Part shown: positions 1-4,974 of the stretch, in pieces
How the letters are laid out: each line of letters opens with the position of its first letter
Position numbering within the stretch: the stretch's first letter is position 1
Assembly (NCBI GenBank): GCA_964512675.1
Contig: CAZEJR010000035.1
Coordinates: 1-12,760, forward strand
Direction of reading: 5' to 3'
Origin: A07HB70 sp964512675
GTDB lineage: Archaea; Halobacteriota; Halobacteria; Halobacteriales; Haloferacaceae
Length of the DNA: 12,760 nt
Made by a program: the position numbers and the translations under genes
The notes under the pieces: generated by a model
Told to the model about the DNA's origin: nothing
The model's input: the letters and a program-made list of their open reading frames with translations, nothing else
The model's database searches: none

Positions 1-27
1 AGCGTGGACGGCGAGACCGAGCAGTGA
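1..27 (+). CDS. 3' end of an unidentified upstream gene
   Basis: Frame 1 reads SVDGETEQ and stops at TGA 25-27. Only eight codons are inside the window, so no function can be given. The stop overlaps a GTG (24-26) that opens the next small frame, a GTGA overlap typical of translationally coupled genes, which supports this being a real gene end. Confidence 0.5.
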   Translation, partial: SVDGETEQ

Positions 28-173
28 CCGACGAGGACGCCGGCCCGGTCTTCGAGCGGGGAGACCCCGTCGACGGCGACGACCCGTTCACGGACGGAAA
101 CACGGCTCGGCGTGCGTTCGTCGAGACCACACCGGGCGACAGGCACCGAGACCAGAGGCGCGCCACGGGGTAA
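24..173 (+). CDS. small acidic hypothetical protein, 49 aa
   Basis: The frame runs from GTG 24 to TAA 171-173. The start overlaps the preceding stop codon by GTGA, so it is probably translated by coupling in the same operon. The N-terminal half is acidic (MTDEDAGPVFERGDPVDGDD) and the C-terminal half turns basic (GDRHRDQRRATG), which may mean that only the first ~30 codons are ancestral. The DPVDGDDPF stretch is of the kind found in small haloarchaeal antitoxin-like proteins, but I do not recognise a named family. It could be the second gene of an upstream pair cut by the window edge. Confidence 0.4.
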   Translation: MTDEDAGPVFERGDPVDGDDPFTDGNTARRAFVETTPGDRHRDQRRATG

Positions 174-197
174 CCAGCGATCGCTTGACAGACCTCG

Positions 198-207
198 TAA
201 TTATATC
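198..207 (+). promoter_or_regulatory. TATA box for the first DUF433 gene
   Basis: TAATTATATC is a short AT-rich block in GC-rich surroundings, centred about 30 nt before ATG 233. That is the archaeal TATA-to-TSS distance, so the transcript is probably leaderless and starts at or near the ATG. This also argues against the longer in-frame start at 185, which lies upstream of the TATA box. Confidence 0.6.
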
Positions 208-232
208 GCTCGGGACCCTACCACAGGCCGGG

Positions 233-538
233 ATGGCAGGAACCGGCTCCGAGACGACCACGGCAGAAGGCGTCCCACAGATCGTCGAGACTGAGGACGT
301 CCTCGGCGGCGACCCTCGGATCGAAGGCACCCGGATCGGCGTTGCCCACGTCTACCGGCGCTACGTCGACGGTGGCGACACCCCAGAGGAGATCGCCGCC
401 GGCTACAACATCTCGGTCGCCGCTGTCCACGCCGCGCTCGCGTACGCCTTCAGCTACCCGCGCCAGATGCGTGATCTCGAGGCCCGCGACCGCGCGGCCT
501 ACGAGGAGGCCGAGCGGCTCACGCCCGAGGACGTCTGA
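233..538 (+). CDS. DUF433 domain protein (antitoxin-like)
   Basis: A 101-aa protein. After a variable N-terminus it has the DUF433 signature GDPRIEGTRIGVAHVYRRYV (about residues 28-47), then a helix-turn-helix-like part (TPEEIAAGYNISVAAVHAAL) and an acidic tail ending LTPEDV. DUF433 proteins are usually the antitoxin and DNA-binding partner of DUF5615 PIN-like toxins. Here no intact toxin follows; a short toxin-like stub (542-570) runs into a convergent HEPN gene. The start at 233 is chosen from the TATA box spacing. It is homologous in layout to the DUF433 gene at 2484-2774 but clearly divergent, so it is not a recent duplicate. It now looks like an orphan antitoxin. Confidence 0.85.
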   Translation: MAGTGSETTTAEGVPQIVETEDVLGGDPRIEGTRIGVAHVYRRYVDGGDTPEEIAAGYNISVAAVHAALAYAFSYPRQMRDLEARDRAAYEEAERLTPEDV

Positions 539-541
539 CGC

Positions 542-570
542 GTGGACTTGCCGACGAGAACGCCCCTCCT
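542..570 (+). pseudogene. possible 5' stub of a DUF5615 toxin gene
   Basis: Three bases after the DUF433 stop, GTG GAC TTG begins a frame that falls apart at once, but one frame over the DNA reads LADEN (548-562). DUF5615 toxins open with a (V/L)(L/A)DEN motif, as in the intact copy here (MGYRLVLDENVEHE). The position directly after a DUF433 antitoxin is where the toxin start is expected. The rest of the gene is absent: the HEPN gene ends at 580 on the other strand. This reads as a frameshifted and truncated toxin, although the match is only five residues long. Confidence 0.4.
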
Positions 571-579
571 ACAGAGTGT

Positions 580-981
580 CTACTCCTCATCGGTCTCGCG
601 ACACCGGCACTCGTGCGAGGACTGCGCGAACTCCCGCACGTACCGATGTACGCGATCGGCGAGTGCAAACATCGCCTCGGCCTGATCGCGAGTCGCGACG
701 GTGTCCCGGTAGTACGCCGCCGAGCGGTTCCTCGTGTAGAGCGTCTCGAGACGGGCAGCGGTCTCTTCGGAGATGATATTCAGGACTGTCGCGCGATCGT
801 AGACCCGCTGGTGGTCCTGAAAGTCGCCGACGGTGTCGTTCGAGGCCGACAGCGCGTAGAACTCTAGACTCCGCTCGATGGTTGCGAACGACATCTCGAT
901 CACGCTGGTGTGGTAGCCGTCGTTCGCCCGGAGCGTCCGACACGCGTCGAGGAGCCGGCAGGCCTTCCGGAGCTGTAGCAC
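580..981 (-). CDS. HEPN-like toxin partner of the nucleotidyltransferase
   Basis: At least 133 aa, all-helical in appearance, with the pattern of haloarchaeal HEPN proteins coded beside minimal nucleotidyltransferases: an N-terminal helix (VLQLRKACRLLDACRTL), a second (TSVIEMSFATIERSLEFYAL), and RNRSAAYYRDTVATRDQAEA near residue 84. The usual HEPN RNase motif is R-x4-6-H; here the RN is followed by Tyr-Tyr, with no His at that place. The only in-frame start is GTG 981, yet the 38 codons between it and the upstream nucleotidyltransferase stop also read as protein-like in the same frame (GPTDVLDALDTAEDAF...). The true start may therefore be missing, or hidden by a mutation. Known role of such pairs: HEPN toxin inactivated by its NTase antitoxin. 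Assignment to HEPN is by pattern only. Confidence 0.65.
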   Translation of the reverse strand: MLQLRKACRLLDACRTLRANDGYHTSVIEMSFATIERSLEFYALSASNDTVGDFQDHQRVYDRATVLNIISEETAARLETLYTRNRSAAYYRDTVATRDQAEAMFALADRVHRYVREFAQSSHECRCRETDEE

Positions 982-1095
982 GGGCGAATCGGTCGTCGAC
1001 GGGTCGAGGCCAGTCTCGTACTCCGGACTCCCTCTCGTGGCCCCACCGAAGGCGTCTTCGGCGGTGTCGAGAGCGTCGAGGACGTCTGTGGGTCC

Positions 1096-1791
1096 TCAGG
1101 CACTGTCAGACACCTCTGACCGGAGCGTCTGGAGCGCCTCACTGTCCCGGAGCGTGATTCCCTCGGTGAAGATCTCCGCGAGCCGGTCCCGGTACCCACG
1201 AGCGCTGTCGAGCGACTCGACGAGGATCTGGAACTCGTAGCGGTCGCGGTCAAACTGCTGCTGGCCGAGCTCCGTCGCGATCTCGTTGACGCGGTGCTGG
1301 TCGCCGCTCGCCTCACCCACCAGCACCCAGAGATCGATGTCGCTCTGTCGGTCGGCCTGGCCACGTGCGACGCTGCCGAAGACGAGGACGCCCCGCACGT
1401 CGGTCAGCTCCTCGCGGAGCCGTGCGAGCGCCGCACGGACCGGCTCGTGATACTCGACCTGCGGGATGCGAAGCACCGGATCGTCCGGCTTCTCGAGTCG
1501 GGTGCGGTCGATCCGGACGGGCCGACGATTTCCTGCTCGCTCTGTGACGACGAGGCCGTTCGCCTCGAGGACGTCGACGGCGCTCTTGATCGAGTACGTC
1601 GAGTGGTCGGTCAGCCGGCTCAGCTCCCGGATCGTGAACGTCTCGTACGGGGCGTCGACGAGTGCTCCCAGTACGTCGTTCGTGGCCTTGTGTTTGAACA
1701 GATCGGGTGTCGGCGTCGGGACCGGAACCCGGACCGAGGCCATCCGGTCCGAGAGGTTGGCCTCCGTGATATCCCTTGTTTGTTTTGTCAC
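1096..1791 (-). CDS. winged-HTH plus MNT-type nucleotidyltransferase (antitoxin)
   Basis: 231 aa from GTG 1791 (ATG 1743 is an alternative). Residues ~25-100 form a winged helix (FTIRELSRLTDHSTYSIKSA, then VDVLEANGLVVTERAGNRRP). Residues ~135-155 carry the polymerase-beta-type motif GSVARGQADRQSDID, that is GS-x10-DxD, the hallmark of minimal nucleotidyltransferases. The C-terminus is helical and acidic. In MNT-HEPN systems this protein modifies or masks the HEPN toxin, and the HTH suggests it also represses its own promoter. The gene is followed on the same strand, in the same reading frame, by the HEPN gene. A TATA-like stretch lies about 26 nt before the GTG, which favours the longer start. 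All motif residues are present, so it is likely functional. Confidence 0.85.
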   Translation of the reverse strand: MTKQTRDITEANLSDRMASVRVPVPTPTPDLFKHKATNDVLGALVDAPYETFTIRELSRLTDHSTYSIKSAVDVLEANGLVVTERAGNRRPVRIDRTRLEKPDDPVLRIPQVEYHEPVRAALARLREELTDVRGVLVFGSVARGQADRQSDIDLWVLVGEASGDQHRVNEIATELGQQQFDRDRYEFQILVESLDSARGYRDRLAEIFTEGITLRDSEALQTLRSEVSDSA

Positions 1792-1805
1792 ACATCACGC
1801 GTTAG

Positions 1806-1823
1806 GTTTAACAATACAAAAAT
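1806..1823 (-). promoter_or_regulatory. probable promoter of the nucleotidyltransferase-HEPN pair
   Basis: Read on the minus strand this is TTTTGTATTGTTAAACC, one of the few AT-rich blocks in the left island. Its centre is about 26 nt before GTG 1791, the spacing of a leaderless haloarchaeal promoter. It lies between the end of integrase tail 1 and the TA pair, so the pair carries its own promoter. Confidence 0.5.
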
Positions 1824-1835
1824 GTCGTCCAGAGG

Positions 1836-1855
1836 GACCGCACCGGTCCGCGGTC
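1836..1855 (-). terminator. GC-rich inverted repeat, possible terminator between integrase tail 1 and the TA promoter
   Basis: GACCGC (1836-1841) and GCGGTC (1850-1855) are perfect inverted repeats around an 8-nt centre that itself contains ACCGGT. On the minus strand the hairpin comes after the tail stop codon and is followed some 13 nt later by a T5 run. It could end transcription from the upstream module or be a protein-binding site. Confidence 0.3.
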
Positions 1856-1864
1856 AGGGTTGCT

Positions 1865-2134
1865 CTACGAGATCTCGTCGAGATATCCCCGCCGCTGTTC
1901 TATCCGCTCACGCTCGGTGCGCTGGTCGTCGTGCCGATCTAGGACGTCCGTGCTGACGTTCGCCCGGTCGCCGACCACGTTCTCCGGCACGTCGCTGTTG
2001 AGATGGTTCGTGATCGCACCCCGGCGAATCGCATGCGGGCTGACGCTCGACGGGCACGAGACGCCGTGAATGTGGGCACGGAGTCGTCCACCGTGCCCGC
2101 CTCGGTTGCGCGTCGAGATAACCGAGCCGTCGGC
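1865..2134 (-). pseudogene. integrase tail fragment 1 (C-terminal remnant)
   Basis: On the minus strand 1865-2056 codes for the C-terminal 62 residues of the intact integrase at 3964-4974 (CPSSVSPHAIRRG through RRGYLDEI) plus one extra Ser before TAG. Against tail fragment 2 it differs at only two residues (Q to R, M to I). The catalytic Tyr codon is GAC (Asp) at 1928-1930. From 2056 up to the DUF5615 stop the homology is eroded by deletions but scattered matches remain (for example TGTGGGCAC and GCCTCG). There is no start codon of its own in a sensible place. The frame is open all the way back to the TGA of the DUF5615 toxin and is the same frame as that gene. The 59-bp block found after the other two integrase ends is missing here. 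Confidence 0.85.
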
Positions 2135-2479
2135 TCAGAGCCAGCCCTCACCGACGTACTCGAGCCCCTGCAGCTCCGCCTGGGGGTACTGCTGTGAAAC
2201 GGCGTGGACGATGTCCGCAACCCGCTCGACAGAGAGCGCTGCGTCGGCGACATAGAGTACCGCACGATACGCTCCGTCATCCACGTCGAGGACGAAGTCG
2301 TCGTCGTACGTCACGATCACGCGGTCGGTATCGAGCGAGTACCGCGCGATCGAACGATCCGTCGTCCCCTTCCCCAGTTCGGACACGAAATCGACGTGCT
2401 CGACGTCGTGCCCGTAGTTCTCGAGACGGTGGGCCACCTCGTGTTCGACGTTCTCGTCGAGAACGAGCCGATACCCCAT
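2135..2479 (-). CDS. DUF5615 PIN-like toxin
   Basis: 114 aa from ATG 2479. The N-terminal LVLDENVEHE carries the acidic pair of the family, and VIVTYDDDFVLDV (about residues 53-65) supplies the second acidic cluster expected in a PIN-like nuclease site. The length is normal for DUF5615. The start lies four nucleotides after the stop of the DUF433 gene, so the two are one operon with coupled translation. DUF5615 proteins are predicted RNases held in check by DUF433 partners. It is probably intact. Just past its TGA the same frame stays open into integrase tail 1. The C-terminal part (LEYVGEGWL) looks native rather than fused. Confidence 0.85.
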   Translation of the reverse strand: MGYRLVLDENVEHEVAHRLENYGHDVEHVDFVSELGKGTTDRSIARYSLDTDRVIVTYDDDFVLDVDDGAYRAVLYVADAALSVERVADIVHAVSQQYPQAELQGLEYVGEGWL

Positions 2480-2483
2480 TCGA

Positions 2484-2774
2484 TCAGTTCTCGGGAGGCT
2501 CGAGTGACGACCGCGCTCTCGCTTCGGCGGCGGCTCGCTCGTGGCGCGTCTCGATCCGTCGCATCTCCTCGGGATTAGTGTGGTAGTACGCGAGCGCCTC
2601 GTAGATATCCGCAATGTCGAGGTTGTACCGCTCGGCGACGCGGTCAGGGGCGAGTCCACGCTCTTCGACGCGTGCGTGTACATCTCGGACTGTGATGCGG
2701 CTCCCCTCGATGTGGGGCTCCGCATGGATCTCCGAGTCCTCGGCGGAGACGATCCGATACTGCTGGGTCGCCAT
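2484..2774 (-). CDS. DUF433 antitoxin paired with DUF5615
   Basis: 96 aa from ATG 2774. The signature EPHIEGSRITVRDVHARVEE (about residues 19-38) is followed by LAPDRVAERYNLDIADIYEA, the helix-turn-helix-like half of the family, and a charged C-terminal helix (MRRIETRHERAAAEARAR). It is expected to bind the DUF5615 toxin and repress the shared promoter. A weak TATA-like TTCAAGA lies on the minus strand near 2803, about 29 nt before the ATG; no stronger box is visible. It is the same family as the protein at 233-538 but a different lineage. Confidence 0.85.
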   Translation of the reverse strand: MATQQYRIVSAEDSEIHAEPHIEGSRITVRDVHARVEERGLAPDRVAERYNLDIADIYEALAYYHTNPEEMRRIETRHERAAAEARARSSLEPPEN

Positions 2775-2889
2775 CGTACAGGAATAGGTGCGCTTGGGTC
2801 TTGAACCCTCGCCGAAACGAGCGTGCGTGCCTCGTGCCGTTCCGACTCGAACGGCGACCGTGCCCGGCAGATGGGGGCGCCGGAGGAGT

Positions 2890-2948
2890 CTGCCGGCTAC
2901 ATCCGTTGTCTCCAGCGCGTGAGTTCTCTCATCCGAGTATATTGAGTG
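2890..2948 (-). repeat. conserved 59-bp block after integrase tail 2 (candidate attachment site)
   Basis: Directly beyond the tail 2 stop codon. It aligns without gaps to 3905-3963 after the intact integrase, with 10 mismatches in 59 (83%). The longest identical run is TCCAGCGCGTGAGTTCT. The mismatches do not follow a codon pattern, so this looks like a conserved non-coding element. The inverted repeat that is perfect in the other copy is here reduced to five of seven pairs. Confidence 0.65.
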
Positions 2949-3280
2949 TCAGATCTCGTCGAGATATCCCCGCCGCTGTTCCATCCGTTCACGCTCGGTG
3001 CGCTGGTCGTCGTGCTGGTCCAGCACGTCCGTGCTGACGTTCGCCCGATCGCCGACCACGTTCTCCGGCACGTCGCTGTTGAGATGGTTCGTGATCGCGC
3101 CGCGCCGGATCGCATGCGGGCTGACGCTCGATGGACACGTCGACGCCTGGTCCCACCCGACCGTCTCGCAGTCGTCTGGCTCCCGGTCGTGTGGGCACTC
3201 CTGGCCAGCCTCGCAGGGCCGCGTGAACCAGTAGACATCGTGTCGGTCGAAAGCCGATATGTGCCCGAGGGTACCGTCGG
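2949..3280 (-). pseudogene. integrase tail fragment 2 (C-terminal remnant)
   Basis: The minus strand codes for the C-terminal part of the intact integrase, from about its residue 243 (VYWFTRPCEAGQECPHD) to RRGYLDEI and TGA 2949-2951. About 79 of 92 residues from FTRPC onward match the intact copy. All four Cys of the RPC/CPHD/C/CPSS cluster and the HAIRRG box are kept, but the catalytic Tyr codon is GAC (Asp, 3009-3011). Homology to the intact gene fades near 3280. The N-terminal three quarters of the recombinase, including the DNA-binding domain and the first catalytic Arg, are absent, so it cannot recombine by itself. The frame is open back to the HicA stop at 3312 and is the same frame as hicA. 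Confidence 0.88.
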
Positions 3281-3311
3281 ACGGATAGTGTGAACCGGCG
3301 TCGATGGGTCC

Positions 3312-3563
3312 TCAGGCGTTCCGGTCGACCCACGCACAGAACGCGTCGAACTCGTTCGCCCCCGCTTGTTCGGCGATACGTCTGAGTGTCCCCGTACGGA
3401 GTTCGTCGTGGAGCGGCACCGTCACCCGCCGGCGGTCGTCCTCGTTCGTCGGATGCTCGCAGTACAGCTGCGCGTGGTCGCCGGTCGTCCGCCGCCACTC
3501 AAATCCACCCACGTTCACGAGCATCTTCACGACCTCCCGTCCCGAGAACGTCCGCTTCCCCAC
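3312..3563 (-). CDS. hicA: HicA-type mRNA interferase toxin
   Basis: 83 aa from GTG 3563, chosen because GKRTFSGREVVKMLVNVGGF is the usual HicA opening and because it sits two bases after the HicB stop. HicA is a small double-stranded-RNA-binding-fold RNase. The catalytic His lies in RTTGDHAQLYCEHP (about residues 26-39), followed by the basic strand RRRVTVPLHDELRTGTLRRI. Length and residues are normal, so it should be active. HicB precedes it, so this is a reverse-order (antitoxin first) pair like the other TA pairs in the island. A longer open frame upstream overlaps hicB and is not used. Integrase tail 2 follows in the same frame after the TGA. Confidence 0.88.
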   Translation of the reverse strand: MGKRTFSGREVVKMLVNVGGFEWRRTTGDHAQLYCEHPTNEDDRRRVTVPLHDELRTGTLRRIAEQAGANEFDAFCAWVDRNA

Positions 3564-3565
3564 GG

Positions 3566-3835
3566 TTAGTCCAGCGCGTCCGGCGGTTCTTGATCGCCCG
3601 TCGTGTTGTCGGCAGGGTCGACCCCTATCTCGCGGAGATTCTCGTCGGTCGGTGGACTGCCACGCTCGCCAGTATACACGGCCACGGCGTCGTCGAGGTT
3701 CTCCAAAGCGGTCACTTTGGACTCGCCCTGTGTGGTGACACCCGTATCGACGTCCGTAGCGATCCACCAGTCCTCATCCTGCCAGAGACGGATCTCTCCG
3801 TCGTGGACGTCCTCGTCCCGGGTCGAACTGGCCAT
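3566..3835 (-). CDS. hicB: HicB-type antitoxin
   Basis: 89 aa from ATG 3835. Residues ~14-57 (GEIRLWQDEDWWIATDVDTG, then VTTQGESKVTALENLDDAVA) match the HicB fold: a short strand pair followed by the GES..EAL..L..A helix. The acidic C-terminus (PADNTTGDQEPPDALD) probably wraps the toxin. No separate DNA-binding domain is evident. The stop is two bases before the hicA start, so translation is coupled. TTTATTA on the minus strand, 29 nt before the ATG, supplies a promoter between the integrase 3' end and the pair. Confidence 0.85.
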   Translation of the reverse strand: MASSTRDEDVHDGEIRLWQDEDWWIATDVDTGVTTQGESKVTALENLDDAVAVYTGERGSPPTDENLREIGVDPADNTTGDQEPPDALD

Positions 3836-3860
3836 CTTGCCTGCCGTTGGGCGACCCGAG

Positions 3861-3867
3861 TAATAAA
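3861..3867 (-). promoter_or_regulatory. TATA box of hicBA
   Basis: TTTATTA on the minus strand, centred 29 nt before the hicB ATG (3835), fits a leaderless haloarchaeal promoter. It separates the TA pair from integrase transcription. Confidence 0.6.
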
Positions 3868-3904
3868 CGCACGGCGCTTGCGACCCTGAGGAGGCCGGGG
3901 CGAT

Positions 3905-3963
3905 CTGCCGGATACATTCGCTGTATCCAGCGCGTGAGTTCTATCAACCGAGTACGTTGTTTG
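3905..3963 (-). repeat. conserved 59-bp block after the intact integrase, with inverted repeat
   Basis: Second copy of the block at 2890-2948 (83% identical, ungapped), directly abutting the integrase stop codon. It contains GGATACA (3910-3916), TTCGC, and TGTATCC (3922-3928), a perfect 7-bp inverted repeat with a 5-nt spacer. That arrangement suits a tyrosine recombinase core site, and also a hairpin in the integrase 3' UTR. The 17-bp TCCAGCGCGTGAGTTCT is identical in both copies. Confidence 0.65.
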
Positions 3964-4974
3964 TCAGATCTCGTCCAGATACCCTCGCCGCTGTTCCATC
4001 CGTTCACGCTCGGTGCGTTGGTCGTAGTGCTGGTCCAGCACGTCTTTGCTCACGTTCGCCCGGTCGCCAACCACGTTCTCGGGGACGTCACTGGTCAGAT
4101 GATTCGTGATCGCACCGCGCCGGATCGCGTGCGGGCTGACACTCGACGGGCACTTCGACGCCTGGTCATGCTCGACCGCCTCACACTCCGCAGGATCCCG
4201 GTCGTGTGGACAGTCTTGCCCGACCTGACAGGGCCGCGTGAACCGGTAGACTTGGCCTCGGAGCCCGCCTCCCGATAATCGCCCCTGATTCGTCGTCAGG
4301 AGCGGCTGCCGCCCGTGGTCGTCGACAGTGTCGGGCCGCCGCTCTGCGATCCAGTCGTCCAGCAGCTGGCACATGTCGTCCGAGAGCGCGACCAGCCGCT
4401 CGCCCGTCGCCTGGTTCTTCAGCGGCGTCCCGGTCTCCGGACGGTGCCGAATCTCCACACACCCCTCCTCGGGATGGTAGTCCCGCAGATCAATAGCGCG
4501 GGCCGCACCCATACGCAACATCGTGTGCCACAGGAGCGCCAGCACGACGTGCTGGCGCGAGGCGTAGCGGAACCGCTCCAGATATTCCAGCGTCGGTTCG
4601 GCCCGCTCGGCCTCGAGCATCACGTCGCGGGTGTTCTGTGCGGGCGTGAGCCCCGGCGAGCGGACTTTGCAGTGGAGGTCGGGGTCACAGGCGTCGATAG
4701 TCCCCAGCCAGCGTACGAAGACGCGCAGGGTGTCTAACTGCGTCTTCTCGCTGGCCGGCGAGAGGTCACCGACCTCGCGACGCCACAGCCGGAACTCGTG
4801 GAGCTGCCGCCCGGTGAGATCGTTCAGGTTGTCGATGCCGTGCTCGGCGCACCAGCGGACGAAGAAGTCCAGGCGCGAGCGGTGTGACCGCACCGTCGAG
4901 GCCGCGTACTCACTCTCCTTCTCCGCGAGGTACAGCTCGAGCGCCGTCTCGGGGTCGATCGGTTCGAGGTCCAT
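3964..4974 (-). CDS. tyrosine recombinase/integrase, intact
   Basis: 336 aa from ATG 4974. Residues ~7-105 form the SAM-like core-binding domain (ALELYLAEKESEYAASTVRS). The catalytic domain follows, with Arg around 154 (HTMLRMGAARAIDLRDY), the HxxR box at 282-285 (PHAIRRG), Asp in GDRANVS where many relatives have His, and the nucleophile Tyr317 in DQHYDQRTERE. Cys 249, 255, 264 and 275 form a cluster that could bind zinc. The frame stays open ~205 codons upstream, but that part is Arg/Pro/Gly-rich and not protein-like, so the start is set at MDLEPIDPETALEL. It is the only full copy; its C-terminal coding sequence recurs at 2949-3280 and 1865-2056. The likely role is integration of the island or of individual TA modules. 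No clear TATA box is seen before it. Confidence 0.93.
   Translation of the reverse strand: MDLEPIDPETALELYLAEKESEYAASTVRSHRSRLDFFVRWCAEHGIDNLNDLTGRQLHEFRLWRREVGDLSPASEKTQLDTLRVFVRWLGTIDACDPDLHCKVRSPGLTPAQNTRDVMLEAERAEPTLEYLERFRYASRQHVVLALLWHTMLRMGAARAIDLRDYHPEEGCVEIRHRPETGTPLKNQATGERLVALSDDMCQLLDDWIAERRPDTVDDHGRQPLLTTNQGRLSGGGLRGQVYRFTRPCQVGQDCPHDRDPAECEAVEHDQASKCPSSVSPHAIRRGAITNHLTSDVPENVVGDRANVSKDVLDQHYDQRTERERMEQRRGYLDEI

Noticed and set aside
1871..1885. Palindrome ATCTCG-T-CGAGAT at the extreme 3' end of tails 1 and 2 as a recombinase core site.
   Set aside because: It lies in coding sequence (LDEI codons) and is imperfect in the intact gene, where a real site would be expected to be best kept.
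2796..2815. tRNA T-arm-like GGGTTCAAGACCC on the minus strand near a possible attachment region.
   Set aside because: The stem is only three or four pairs, the remaining arms and acceptor stem are absent, and the position fits a weak promoter of the DUF433 gene better.
1090..3318. Identical 13-mer GCCTGAGGACCCA at the NTase and HicA stop codons.
   Set aside because: In 12.7 kb of GC-rich DNA a few chance 13-mer matches are expected, and the flanking sequence is unrelated, so it is not used as evidence for a recombination site.
3564..3767. In-frame upstream extension of hicA overlapping hicB.
   Set aside because: The extension is Arg-rich and lies antiparallel in frame quality to a well-supported hicB; the GTG at 3563 gives a canonical HicA N-terminus.
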